Source of the DNA: Epilithonimonas tenax DSM 16811
GTDB taxonomy: Bacteria; Bacteroidota; Bacteroidia; Flavobacteriales; Weeksellaceae
Direction of reading: 5' to 3'
DNA length: 64,000 nt
Assembly (NCBI RefSeq): GCF_000428485.1
Contig: NZ_AUAA01000012.1
Coordinates: 1 to 64,000, forward strand
How positions within the stretch are numbered: the first letter of the stretch is position 1; each line of letters starts with the position of its first letter. The position numbers were made by a program, and so were the translations under genes. The notes beneath the pieces were generated by a model that saw nothing but the letters and a program-made list of their open reading frames with translations, was not told where the DNA came from and ran no database searches. Positions 16,918 to 25,960 of this stretch are shown in pieces.

Positions 16918-18873
16918 ATGAAAAACAAATCTACGATTGTTGCTGCGATGTTTCTTTCAGCACATTTTTTTGCTCAGAATTCTTTAGCAAAAGTGACACC
17001 AGGAAAAGATGGTTTTTATCCTGAGAATGTAAGATTCAATAAAGGAAAAGAGCCAAGTTTCAATAACTTGCCTGTATTGTATGATGAAGCGGGCAAAAAT
17101 GTTTCGCAAGGAGAGGGTTTTAAAATTAAATCTGATAAAGATGCTTTAGGTGTTGAAACCTCCCGATTTCAGCAAACCATAAACGGAATCCCTGTAGAGT
17201 ATGGCATTGTGAATGTTCATGTAAAAGATGGGAAAATAATAGCTCAGAATGGGGTGTGGGTGAAAAATGTAACACAAGGAAATGCCTCATTAGCAAAGCA
17301 AAAAGGGATCAGCGAGCAAATCGCGCTGTCCAATGCTTTGAATTTTATCGGAGCCGAATCTTACAAATGGCAAGATGCTGAGGAAGAAAAATTTTTGAAA
17401 TCTGAATCGAAAAATGAAAATGCTACATTTTATCCCAATGCAAAATTGGTGTATTACTTTGATCCTTCTGATCTAGATGTAAAAAAAATGACTTTGGCTT
17501 ATAAATTTGATATTTATGCACAAGCACCAGTGAGCAGACAATACGTTTTTGTAGATGCCAAAACGGGCGCTATTTTAGGAACAGATTCTATCATCAAAGA
17601 AACCAACTCGCCTGGAACCGCGGTTACAGCATACAGTGGGACACAGGCCATTGTTGCTGATAAAATAAGCGCAACTTCTTACAGATTGCGTGAAAGTGGC
17701 AGAAATGGCGGTGCCGCAGTAGAGACTTATAATCTGAAAAAGGGTACCAGTTACGCCAAAGCTGTGGACTTTACGGATACTGATAACACTTGGAATAATG
17801 TGAATACAACTCTTGATCAGTACGCAACGGATGCACATTACGGTGCAGAAAAAACACTGGATTTCTATTTTTCTAATTTTGGAAGAAAAAGTATTGATAA
17901 TAATAATTTTGCCATCAAATCTTACATTCATTATTCCAGAAGTTACTTTAATGCGTTTTGGGACGGTACAAGGATGACTTATGGTGACGGCAGTTCTGTC
18001 AATGGCAACAAGCCACTGACTGCGTTGGATGTTTGTGGTCACGAGATCACACACGGGTTAACGACATTCACTGCAAATTTGGCTTATCAGAAAGAATCAG
18101 GTGCGCTGAATGAAGGTTTCTCTGATGTTTTCGGTAATAGTGTAGAGTTTTGGGCAAGACCTACAAAAGCCAGTTGGAAATTGGGTGAGGATTTCAACTA
18201 TGTTATTCGTGATATGGCAAATCCTAACGCTTATCAGCAGCCAGATACATACCTTGGTACATATTGGGTGAATGTCGTAGGATGTACGCCATCTTCTGCA
18301 AATGATAATTGTGGTGTGCATACCAATTCTGGTGTGCTAAATTATTGGTATTATTTATTGACAAATGGCGGATCCGGAACCAATGATAAAGGTTTTGCGT
18401 ACAGCGTAACAGGAGTGGGATTGACCAAGTCTGCAGCTATTGCATACAGAACTTTGGCTACTTACCTTACCTCGGCTTCAAATTATTTGAATGCGAGAAC
18501 CTATTCTCTTCAGGCAGCTGCGGATCTTTACGGCGCTACAAGCAATGAATATTCACAGGTAAAAAACGCTTGGAATGCAGTAGGAGTTGGCGGCGGAACT
18601 TCTGCGGCAGGAAAAATGGCAGAAACGACAACAGTACCAATTTATAAAGTAGTTGCAGATACAAATACAGCGACCATCGTTTTCAATAGCGCTATTGCTG
18701 ATGTGAAAAACATACAATTAATAAGTGTTACTGGGAAAAAGATAGTTTCGACTTCTGCAAAAGCTATAGCTGGGGCAAACAGAATAGAAGTTGCAATCCC
18801 TTCTAATGCATCTACTGGTGTTTATTTGGTTATAGTAAATGGCGAAAAAGCGGGTTCATTTATCAAAAAATAA
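16918..18873 (+). CDS. M4-family (thermolysin-like) metalloprotease with T9SS sorting domain
   Basis: Secreted zinc endopeptidase, 651 aa. A signal peptide (1-20) is followed by an FTP/PepSY-type propeptide (to about 220), the peptidase domain with HEITH (His375, Glu376, His379) and the third zinc ligand Glu399 in NEGFSD, exactly the thermolysin spacing. The final 75 residues resemble a type IX secretion C-terminal domain (VTGKKIVSTS then STGVYLVIV and a Lys-rich end). It should be exported by the T9SS and self-processed. Single gene with its own terminator. Confidence 0.93.
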   Translation: MKNKSTIVAAMFLSAHFFAQNSLAKVTPGKDGFYPENVRFNKGKEPSFNNLPVLYDEAGKNVSQGEGFKIKSDKDALGVETSRFQQTINGIPVEYGIVNVHVKDGKIIAQNGVWVKNVTQGNASLAKQKGISEQIALSNALNFIGAESYKWQDAEEEKFLKSESKNENATFYPNAKLVYYFDPSDLDVKKMTLAYKFDIYAQAPVSRQYVFVDAKTGAILGTDSIIKETNSPGTAVTAYSGTQAIVADKISATSYRLRESGRNGGAAVETYNLKKGTSYAKAVDFTDTDNTWNNVNTTLDQYATDAHYGAEKTLDFYFSNFGRKSIDNNNFAIKSYIHYSRSYFNAFWDGTRMTYGDGSSVNGNKPLTALDVCGHEITHGLTTFTANLAYQKESGALNEGFSDVFGNSVEFWARPTKASWKLGEDFNYVIRDMANPNAYQQPDTYLGTYWVNVVGCTPSSANDNCGVHTNSGVLNYWYYLLTNGGSGTNDKGFAYSVTGVGLTKSAAIAYRTLATYLTSASNYLNARTYSLQAAADLYGATSNEYSQVKNAWNAVGVGGGTSAAGKMAETTTVPIYKVVADTNTATIVFNSAIADVKNIQLISVTGKKIVSTSAKAIAGANRIEVAIPSNASTGVYLVIVNGEKAGSFIKK

Positions 18874-18942
18874 TCATGGAAGGCGGTACCAATTTTTAGT
18901 AAATGTAAAAGTTCTAATAATTGTAAAATTAGAATATGAAAA

Positions 18943-18970
18943 AAAATGCCTCCAGCTCAGGAGGCATTTT
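18943..18970. terminator. Bidirectional terminator between M4 protease and aconitase genes
   Basis: Perfect 11-bp stem AAAATGCCTCC / GGAGGCATTTT with loop AGCTCA and A/T tracts on both sides. Confidence 0.85.
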
Positions 18971-18989
18971 CTATGAAAAAAAGAAGCAA

Positions 18990-21260
18990 TTAGTTTTCCT
19001 TTTCCATTAATTTAATAAGATTGAGTGCAGATCCTGCTTTAAACCAGGCAATTTGTCCTGCATTGTACGTGTGGTTTGTAATAATAACGTCCTTGGTTCC
19101 GTCTGCGTGAAGAAATTCTAATGATATTTGTTTTCCTGGTGCAAATTGATCCAGATCAAGAAAATTAATCGTATCGTCTTCCTGGATTTTATCATAGTCA
19201 TCTTTGTCTGCAAAAGTGATCCCCAACATCCCTTGTTTTTTGAGGTTGGTTTCGTGGATCCGGGCAAATGATTTGACCAAAACAGCTCTTACGCCCAGAT
19301 GTCTAGGCTCCATGGCAGCGTGTTCTCTGGAAGAACCTTCGCCATAATTTTCATCACCAACTACGATGGTAGGAACGCCGCTTGCTTTATATTGTCTTGC
19401 GGAATCTGGAACCGGTTTGTACTGTCCATCTTCTTCGTTCTTGACATTGTTGGTTTCCATATTGAAGGCGTTTACAGCACCAATCAGCATATTGTTGGAA
19501 ATATTATCAAGATGTCCTCTGTATTTCAGCCACGGTCCAGCCATAGAAATATGATCGGTTGTACATTTTCCGTACGCTTTGATCAGAAGTTTTGCACCAG
19601 TGATATTTTTGCCGTCCCAAGGTGTGAAAGGTTCTAGCAACTGCAGTCTGTCTGATGTTGGAGAGACCGCCACTTCTACCTTAGAACCATCTTCTGCTGG
19701 TGCAATATAACCGGGATCTTCCACATCGAACCCTAATCTTGGAAGTTCATCACCGTTTGGTTCATCAAGAAAAACCATTTCGCCATTTTTGTTTTTAAGT
19801 TGGTCTGTCAAAGGATTGAAGGTCAAATCTCCTGCAATTGCCAAAGCAGTGACCAATTCTGGCGAACCTACGAAAGCATAAGTGTTTGGATTGCCATCTG
19901 CTCTTTTGGAGAAGTTTCTGTTGAAGGAGTGTACGATGGTGTTTTTCTCTTGTTTATCAGCACCTTCACGAGCCCACTGTCCAATGCACGGTCCGCAAGC
20001 GTTGGCGAAAACTTTACCGCCGATTTCATCAAAAGTTTTCAGAAATCCATCTCTTTCTACGGTGAATCTTACTTGTTCAGATCCTGGTGTAATGGTATAT
20101 TCTGCTTTTACTTCCAGATTTTTTTCTTTGGCCTGTTTCGCAACAGAAGCTGCTCTTGCGATGTCTTCATAAGAAGAGTTGGTGCAAGAGCCAATCAATC
20201 CGACTTCTATTTTTGTTGGCCATCCGTTTTTATCAGCTATTTCTTTCATTTGAGAAATAGGCGTTGCCAGATCTGGCGTAAATGGACCATTAAGATAAGG
20301 TTCCAACGTATCAAGATTAATCTCAATCACTTCGTCAAAATATTTTTCTGGTTCTGCCAAAACTTCTGGATCAGCTTTCAAAACGTGAGCAATGGCATCA
20401 GCGGCATTGGCCAAATCTTCTCTGTCTGTTGAACGGAGATATTTGCTCATATTGTTATCGTAAGCGAAGATTGATGTGGTTGCTCCAACTTCTGCACCCA
20501 TATTACAAATGGTTCCTTTTCCGGTACAAGAAAGTGATTCTGCACCTTCTCCGAAATATTCTACAATGGCTCCGGTTCCTCCTTTTACGGTAAGGATTCC
20601 GGCTACTTTGAGGATGACATCTTTTGCTGCCGCCCAACCGTTTAGTCTTCCTGTCAGTTTGACACCGATCATTTTCGGGAATTTCAGTTCCCATGCCATT
20701 CCTGCCATGACATCCACAGCATCCGCTCCACCAACGCCAATGGCAACCATTCCAAGTCCACCAGCATTAACGGTATGGGAATCGGTTCCTATCATCATCC
20801 CGCCAGGGAAAGCGTAATTTTCTAAAACGACTTGGTGGATGATCCCAGCTCCGGCTTTCCAGAATCCGATGCCATATTTGGTAGAAACAGATTGAAGGAA
20901 TTGATAGACCTCGTTGTTTTTGTTTTCAGCTTCAATCAAATCTTTTGCGGCGCCAACTCTTGCCTGGATCAGGTGATCTGCGTGAACGGTTGACGGGACA
21001 GCGACTTTCTTTTTCCCGGCCTGCATAAATTGCAAAAGCGCCATTTGAGCTGTTGCATCCTGCATTGCCACTCTGTCTGGTGCGAAGTCTACATAAGATT
21101 CTCCGCGCTTGAAGGTTTCTTTTACTTGCTTGGAGTCCAAATGTGCACATAGGATTTTTTCGGAATAGGTAAGAGGTCTTCCCATGAAAGCTCTTGCATC
21201 GTTCACTCTGGCTTCGAAGTCAGAATAAACTTTTTTGATCATCTCTAAGTCAAAAGTCAT
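18990..21260 (-). CDS. Aconitate hydratase, mitochondrial/short type
   Basis: [4Fe-4S] enzyme interconverting citrate and isocitrate in the TCA cycle. At 756 aa it matches the mitochondrial-type aconitases of Bacteroidota. Cluster ligands are Cys359 (GSCTNSS) and Cys422/Cys425 (ACGPCIGQW). Substrate-binding motifs such as GTDSHT and the late swivel-domain motif [10 protein letters not shown] are present. It lies downstream of a second, AcnB-type aconitase on the same strand, but a terminator separates them, so each is probably expressed alone. Confidence 0.93.
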   Translation of the reverse strand: MTFDLEMIKKVYSDFEARVNDARAFMGRPLTYSEKILCAHLDSKQVKETFKRGESYVDFAPDRVAMQDATAQMALLQFMQAGKKKVAVPSTVHADHLIQARVGAAKDLIEAENKNNEVYQFLQSVSTKYGIGFWKAGAGIIHQVVLENYAFPGGMMIGTDSHTVNAGGLGMVAIGVGGADAVDVMAGMAWELKFPKMIGVKLTGRLNGWAAAKDVILKVAGILTVKGGTGAIVEYFGEGAESLSCTGKGTICNMGAEVGATTSIFAYDNNMSKYLRSTDREDLANAADAIAHVLKADPEVLAEPEKYFDEVIEINLDTLEPYLNGPFTPDLATPISQMKEIADKNGWPTKIEVGLIGSCTNSSYEDIARAASVAKQAKEKNLEVKAEYTITPGSEQVRFTVERDGFLKTFDEIGGKVFANACGPCIGQWAREGADKQEKNTIVHSFNRNFSKRADGNPNTYAFVGSPELVTALAIAGDLTFNPLTDQLKNKNGEMVFLDEPNGDELPRLGFDVEDPGYIAPAEDGSKVEVAVSPTSDRLQLLEPFTPWDGKNITGAKLLIKAYGKCTTDHISMAGPWLKYRGHLDNISNNMLIGAVNAFNMETNNVKNEEDGQYKPVPDSARQYKASGVPTIVVGDENYGEGSSREHAAMEPRHLGVRAVLVKSFARIHETNLKKQGMLGITFADKDDYDKIQEDDTINFLDLDQFAPGKQISLEFLHADGTKDVIITNHTYNAGQIAWFKAGSALNLIKLMEKEN

Positions 21261-21488
21261 ATCTCGATTTTATTTTTGTTCTTTATGAATTACTTTTTCC
21301 TTTGTTTAAAAGTAAAGTTTATATCAATGTACGTCATCAAATACTGTTCCTACACGGTCAAAGACAGAATGAATGTGATGAATGATGACTATCATTTACA
21401 ACTATCAAGTTAAGCAAAAATGAAGTCTTGTTTTTTAAAATTGAGTAAAAAAAATCGGGTCATTTTAATCTGGAAGCGTTCTAAACAA

Positions 21489-21523
21489 AAAATGGAAGAC
21501 TTCCAAAAGAAATCTTCCATTTT
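21489..21523 (-). terminator. Terminator after acnB
   Basis: Stem AAAATGGAAGA / TCTTCCATTTT (11 bp, 13-nt loop) in the 301-nt spacer between the two aconitase genes. The rest of that spacer (21261-21488) shows no gene and no clear promoter motif for the downstream aconitase. Confidence 0.7.
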
Positions 21524-21561
21524 ATATTTAAAAAAGTCTTTCGACTAAAATTTAAAATCTA

Positions 21562-24342
21562 TTAATGACCCACAGTTACCAATTCTTTGATAGACGGAAC
21601 GAAAGTCGTTAAATCAATACCTTCCACTGCTTCTTTGTATTCTTCAATGCTTGGGATTCTTCCCATAATTGCAGAAAGTACAACAACTGGTGTAGAAGCC
21701 AATAGAGATTCTCCTTTTTTACGTTCAGAATCTTCAACCACTCTTCCTTGGAAAAGTCTTGTAGAAGTTGCCAAAACAGTGTCTCCTTTCTCGGCTTTTT
21801 CTTGGTTACCCATACAAAGGTTACAACCGGGACGCTCCAGATACATCATATTTTCATATTCTGTACGAGCAGCACCTTTCGGAGCATTGTCATTAAATTC
21901 GAAACCTGAATATTTTTCTAGTAATTCCCAATCGCCTTCCGCTTTCAATTCATCGATGATGTTGTAAGTTGGAGCAGCAACTACAAGCGGTGCGCTGAAT
22001 TCCACTTTACCATTTTTTCTTTCAATATTTCTCAACATTTGAGAAACGATTTTCAAGTCGCCTTTGTGAACCATACAAGATCCTACGAAGCCAAGATCTA
22101 CTTTTTTGTCTCCGCCATAGAAAGTAAGATCTCTGATGGTATCGTGCGTGTATCTTTTAGAAACATCTTCGTTATTTACATCCGGGTCAGCAATCATTGG
22201 CTCAACAATAATATCAAGATCAACAACTACTTCTGCGTAATAACTAGCATTAGAGTCTGGTGTTAAAGCTGGTTTTTCACCAGATTTAATTTCTGTAATT
22301 CTCTTGTTTGCTTTATTAATTAATCCCTGAAGAACCTGATTGTGGTTGTCCATTCCTTTGTCTATCATAATCTGGATTCTGCCTTTCGCAATTTCCAATG
22401 ATTCAATCAAAGTATCGTCTTCAGAAATACAAATCGAAGCTTTTGCTTTCATTTCTGCAGTCCAGTCAGTGAATGTAAATGCTTGATCCGCAGGAAGTGT
22501 TCCGATGTGAACCTCGATAATTCTACCTTGGAAGACGTTTTCTCCACCAAACTGCTGCAACATCTGCAATTGAGTTGCGTGTACCACATCACGGAAATCC
22601 ATATGCTGCTTCATATCGCCTTTGAAAGTCACCTTTACAGATTCCGGAATCGGCATAGATGCTTCACCAGTCGCCAATGCTAATGCAACAGTTCCTGAGT
22701 CAGCTCCGAACGCCACACCTTTAGACATTCTTGTGTGAGAATCTCCACCAATAATGATTGCCCATTCGTCGATGGTAATATCATTCAGAACCTTATGAAT
22801 AACATCTGTCATTGCGTGGTATTCACCTTTCGGGTCGCGCGCAGTGATTAAACCAAAATCATTCATAAATTTCATCAATCTAGGAATGTTTGCTTGAGCT
22901 TTTTTATCCCAAACAGAAGCGGTATGACAACCAGATTGGTAAGCACCGTCAACGATAGGAGAAATAACTGTTGCCGCCATCGATTCCAATTCCTGAGCGG
23001 TCATCAAACCAGTTGTATCCTGAGAACCAACGATGTTAACTTCTACACGAACATCAGAACCAGCGTGCAGCACTTTTCCTGGCGCTAAACCAACAGCGTT
23101 TTTATTAAATATTTTTTCAACAGCCGTAAGACCAACACCTTCTTTAGTAATTTCTTTTGATGGCGCATAAACGGTTGGGATTTCTATTCCTAAAATGTTT
23201 GAAGCCCAAGTCTGTAATTTTTTACCAAAAACGATAGCGTAAGAACCACCCGCTTTGATGAATTCCATCTTTTGTGGCGTGAAAGATTTAGAAATATCTT
23301 TCAGTTCCTGATCGCCGTTGTATAATTTTTTAGTCTTTGTATTAATAGTAAGAACTGTTCCTGTAGTTACAGAATAAACTTCCTCAAGGATGGGTTCGTT
23401 GTTTTCATTACGGATTACATTACCTTCGGCATCTAGTTTTTTCACCCAGTTTTGAAGATCGATACCAATTCCACCAGTCACGTCAACAGTAGTTAGGAAA
23501 ATTGGAGAAATCCCATTTGTTCCACCTACGATTGGTGCGAAATTTACAAAAGGGATGTAAGGACTTGCTTGTTTACCTGTCCAAAGTGCCACATTATTTA
23601 CACCAGACATTCTGGATGATCCAACGCCCATTGTACCTTTTTCAGCAATCAGCATCACACTTTTGTCAGGGTGCAGTGCCTGCAAAGCTTGGATTTCTTT
23701 CTGAGCTTCTGGCGTCATCATACACTTACCGTGAAGTTCACGATCTGATCTAGAGTGTGCCTGGTTTCCCGGAGACAATAGATCTGTTGAGATATCACCT
23801 TCGCCAGCGATGTATGTTACTACTTTTATTTCTTCCGCAGCTTCGGGAAGTTTTGTGAAGAATTCTGCCTGTGCGTAGCTTTCAATGATTTCTTTTGCTA
23901 TTTCATTTCCGTTGTTGAATGCTTCTTTCAAACGGTCTGTGTCTGCTTCGTAAAGGAAAACCTGTGTTTTAAGAACGGTTGCTGCTTCTTTGGCAATATT
24001 TTCGTCCGTACCAAGAGCAAGATCTAATAGTGCTTCGATAGAAGGACCACCTTTCATATGAGATAGTAATACGAAAGCATAAGCTGGAGCAATTTCAACT
24101 ATTTCAGATTGTCCAAGGATGATTTCTTTTAAAAACTTCGCCTTGACAGTCGCTGCACTTGTGGTGCCTGGTAAAACGTTGTAAATAAAAAAGTTAAGAG
24201 AGTCTTCCCTGTGTGTGTGTTCAGAATCTTTGATTTGTGAGATGATCTCGCTCAGTAACTCTGCACTGTCAATTGGCTTCGGGTGAAGGCCTTGGGTTCT
24301 TCTTTCTTCAATCTCTTGGATGTAATCCTGATAAATATTCAT
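21562..24342 (-). CDS. acnB: Bifunctional aconitate hydratase 2 / 2-methylisocitrate dehydratase
   Basis: AcnB-type aconitase, 926 aa, with the helical HEAT-like N-terminal domain characteristic of AcnB (EIIGQ/SHMKGGPSIEALLDLAL region, residues 80-125) followed by the swivel domain and the catalytic domains. Cluster cysteines are Cys756 (GSCMVH) and Cys840/Cys843 (GCNLCMGNQ). Besides citrate/isocitrate, this family can dehydrate 2-methylisocitrate in propionate metabolism, which would complement the acyl-CoA mutase found at 39.5 kb. Start at 24342 fits a promoter motif about 145 nt upstream. Confidence 0.93.
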   Translation of the reverse strand: MNIYQDYIQEIEERRTQGLHPKPIDSAELLSEIISQIKDSEHTHREDSLNFFIYNVLPGTTSAATVKAKFLKEIILGQSEIVEIAPAYAFVLLSHMKGGPSIEALLDLALGTDENIAKEAATVLKTQVFLYEADTDRLKEAFNNGNEIAKEIIESYAQAEFFTKLPEAAEEIKVVTYIAGEGDISTDLLSPGNQAHSRSDRELHGKCMMTPEAQKEIQALQALHPDKSVMLIAEKGTMGVGSSRMSGVNNVALWTGKQASPYIPFVNFAPIVGGTNGISPIFLTTVDVTGGIGIDLQNWVKKLDAEGNVIRNENNEPILEEVYSVTTGTVLTINTKTKKLYNGDQELKDISKSFTPQKMEFIKAGGSYAIVFGKKLQTWASNILGIEIPTVYAPSKEITKEGVGLTAVEKIFNKNAVGLAPGKVLHAGSDVRVEVNIVGSQDTTGLMTAQELESMAATVISPIVDGAYQSGCHTASVWDKKAQANIPRLMKFMNDFGLITARDPKGEYHAMTDVIHKVLNDITIDEWAIIIGGDSHTRMSKGVAFGADSGTVALALATGEASMPIPESVKVTFKGDMKQHMDFRDVVHATQLQMLQQFGGENVFQGRIIEVHIGTLPADQAFTFTDWTAEMKAKASICISEDDTLIESLEIAKGRIQIMIDKGMDNHNQVLQGLINKANKRITEIKSGEKPALTPDSNASYYAEVVVDLDIIVEPMIADPDVNNEDVSKRYTHDTIRDLTFYGGDKKVDLGFVGSCMVHKGDLKIVSQMLRNIERKNGKVEFSAPLVVAAPTYNIIDELKAEGDWELLEKYSGFEFNDNAPKGAARTEYENMMYLERPGCNLCMGNQEKAEKGDTVLATSTRLFQGRVVEDSERKKGESLLASTPVVVLSAIMGRIPSIEEYKEAVEGIDLTTFVPSIKELVTVGH

Positions 24343-24485
24343 AAATAGAAATTCTTTTTAATGTTAAGCGTAGATTTATAGGTGATTGCTAATCATTTCA
24401 ATTATAATTCTACATTATTGGTTGTTGCATTTGGCTTTTAAAGAAGTATTAGCTGCCCGAGAGTTTTCATTCTTCGCAAACCGAG

Positions 24486-24493
24486 CAAATTTA
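24486..24493 (-). promoter_or_regulatory. -7 promoter element (TAAATTTG), probably for acnB
   Basis: Matches TAnnTTTG on the minus strand about 145 nt before the acnB start. The 275-nt spacer to the next plus-strand gene is AT-rich and holds no gene. Confidence 0.4.
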
Positions 24494-24617
24494 CGAAATT
24501 ATACGCTTTTAAATGGTTAGATTAATTTAGATTCAAAATAAATTAGATTTAATTTTTCTATAATGTTTAATTTAATCAAATTAATTTTTACTTTACAAAA
24601 TCAAGTCGTTTGTTGTT

Positions 24618-25043
24618 GTGAAGTTGAAAATCAGTAGTTTAATTAAAAATAATAGAAGCCAAATTGTTTTTTGTGGTTTTTTTGTCTGTTTAATTGGTCT
24701 GTATTTTTTTATTGATCCATCAAAAAGTGCCTATTTTCTAAAATGTCCACTCAAGACCATCACTGGATATGAGTGCGCTGGATGTGGTGTGCAGAGAGCT
24801 TTTCATGAGTTGCTGCATTTCAGATTCTTGGAAGCCTTTAAGTACAATCCTTTATTCATCATTGCCATCCTTTTTTTGGTGATCTGTCTTCTGCTGAATT
24901 TTTCTAAAAATCAAAAACTAAGAAGTAGGCTTAAGCGTTGTGTGACGAGTAAGGTATTTGTCTTTGTTGTATTAATAATAGTTTTTGTATTTTCGTTGCT
25001 GAAAAACACAGACTTTTATAAAGATTTTATAATTCATTTATAA
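24618..25043 (+). CDS. DUF2752 membrane protein
   Basis: 141-aa membrane protein starting with GTG. It has three hydrophobic helices (about 15-35, 78-95 and 112-130). The conserved DUF2752 block is CPLKTITGYECAGCGVQRA (about 43-61), with CxGCGxQRA as signature, followed by a loop ending in KYNP. The biochemical role of the family is unknown. It precedes the WG-repeat protein by 7 nt, so the two may be co-transcribed. Confidence 0.85.
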   Translation: MKLKISSLIKNNRSQIVFCGFFVCLIGLYFFIDPSKSAYFLKCPLKTITGYECAGCGVQRAFHELLHFRFLEAFKYNPLFIIAILFLVICLLLNFSKNQKLRSRLKRCVTSKVFVFVVLIIVFVFSLLKNTDFYKDFIIHL

Positions 25044-25050
25044 AAAAAAT

Positions 25051-25722
25051 ATGATGAAAAAACTTGTTAGCTTAATTTTTATAGGCTGTTTCTCTGCAGC
25101 TTTTAGTCAGATGGATGAAGCGCTTTTGCCTTCATTAATTCCCCAAAAGATCGATCAGAAATCCGGTTATGTTGATCAAAATGGAAAAGTGATGATTGCG
25201 CCGGAGTATCATATCGCAATGTTCTTTTCTGAGGATTGTAATCTCCTGAATTCTCCGAATAAAAACGCCAGGGTTTTTGGCTCCTCCGATTATGCAACGG
25301 TGGAAAAGAATCTGATCTCCTACAGGATCAATAAAAAGGGGAAACGCGTCTATCAGTACAAAAAATCTGATCTTGGGAAATGTTCTCAACCCTATGAGCT
25401 GCATCAATACAAAGCTTTTATACTCAACGGGATGTATGGGCTTGTGAGCAAAGATGACATAGACGTGGGCGGTTACAAGGATTTTGATATCTATCCGCAA
25501 TATCAGCTGCTGCATGTGCTGGAAAGTGACAGGAGTAATCCAATGATCATTGCCGTGATGAACAATAAATTTGGCGTAGTGAACAAAGAAAATAAGATCG
25601 TGATTCCTTTTGTTTATAATGATATAAAAGCCAACCTCTCCTGGAAAACAGCCCATCTGTTCGAGGTTTCAAAAGATGGGAAATCGTACTTTTACGTTGA
25701 TAAAAATAATAAAGCCTATTAA
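25051..25722 (+). CDS. WG-repeat exported protein
   Basis: 223 residues with a signal peptide (ends AAFSQ near residue 20). At least three WG-like repeats are seen: SGYVDQNGKVMIAPEY, MYGLVSKDD and KFGVVNKENKIVIPFVY. These beta-hairpin repeats form small propeller-like domains in many Bacteroidota proteins of unknown role. Likely periplasmic or surface. It may share a transcript with the DUF2752 gene. Confidence 0.8.
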   Translation: MMKKLVSLIFIGCFSAAFSQMDEALLPSLIPQKIDQKSGYVDQNGKVMIAPEYHIAMFFSEDCNLLNSPNKNARVFGSSDYATVEKNLISYRINKKGKRVYQYKKSDLGKCSQPYELHQYKAFILNGMYGLVSKDDIDVGGYKDFDIYPQYQLLHVLESDRSNPMIIAVMNNKFGVVNKENKIVIPFVYNDIKANLSWKTAHLFEVSKDGKSYFYVDKNNKAY

Positions 25723-25755
25723 TTCAAAAATAATTGTAATTTCGCAGTCAGAAAT

Positions 25756-25829
25756 TTAAGGGGTGCTGTAATAAGCTGAGATTATACCCAATGAACCTGG
25801 AACAGGTAATGCTGTTTAGGGATACCTCA
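25756..25829 (+). promoter_or_regulatory. TPP riboswitch (THI element)
   Basis: Contains the conserved parts in order: GGGGTGC, CTGAGAT followed by ATACCC, GAACCTG, GGTAATGC and AGGGA. It senses thiamin pyrophosphate and normally represses the gene downstream when TPP is high. The next gene is a TonB-dependent receptor about 130 nt away. A run GCCCCTTTTATT near 25915 could pair with the AAGGGG at the start of the element as an alternative, repressing fold; this is inference. Confidence 0.9.
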
Positions 25830-25960
25830 TTATAAATGATAAAACATCAATGATAACTGATTATCTGCAGAAGGATCATTTATCAATCGTCAACGATCAT
25901 TTATATCTATAGTCGCCCCTTTTATTCTAAATAAATTTTAACAATCAAAATTTTTTAAGA

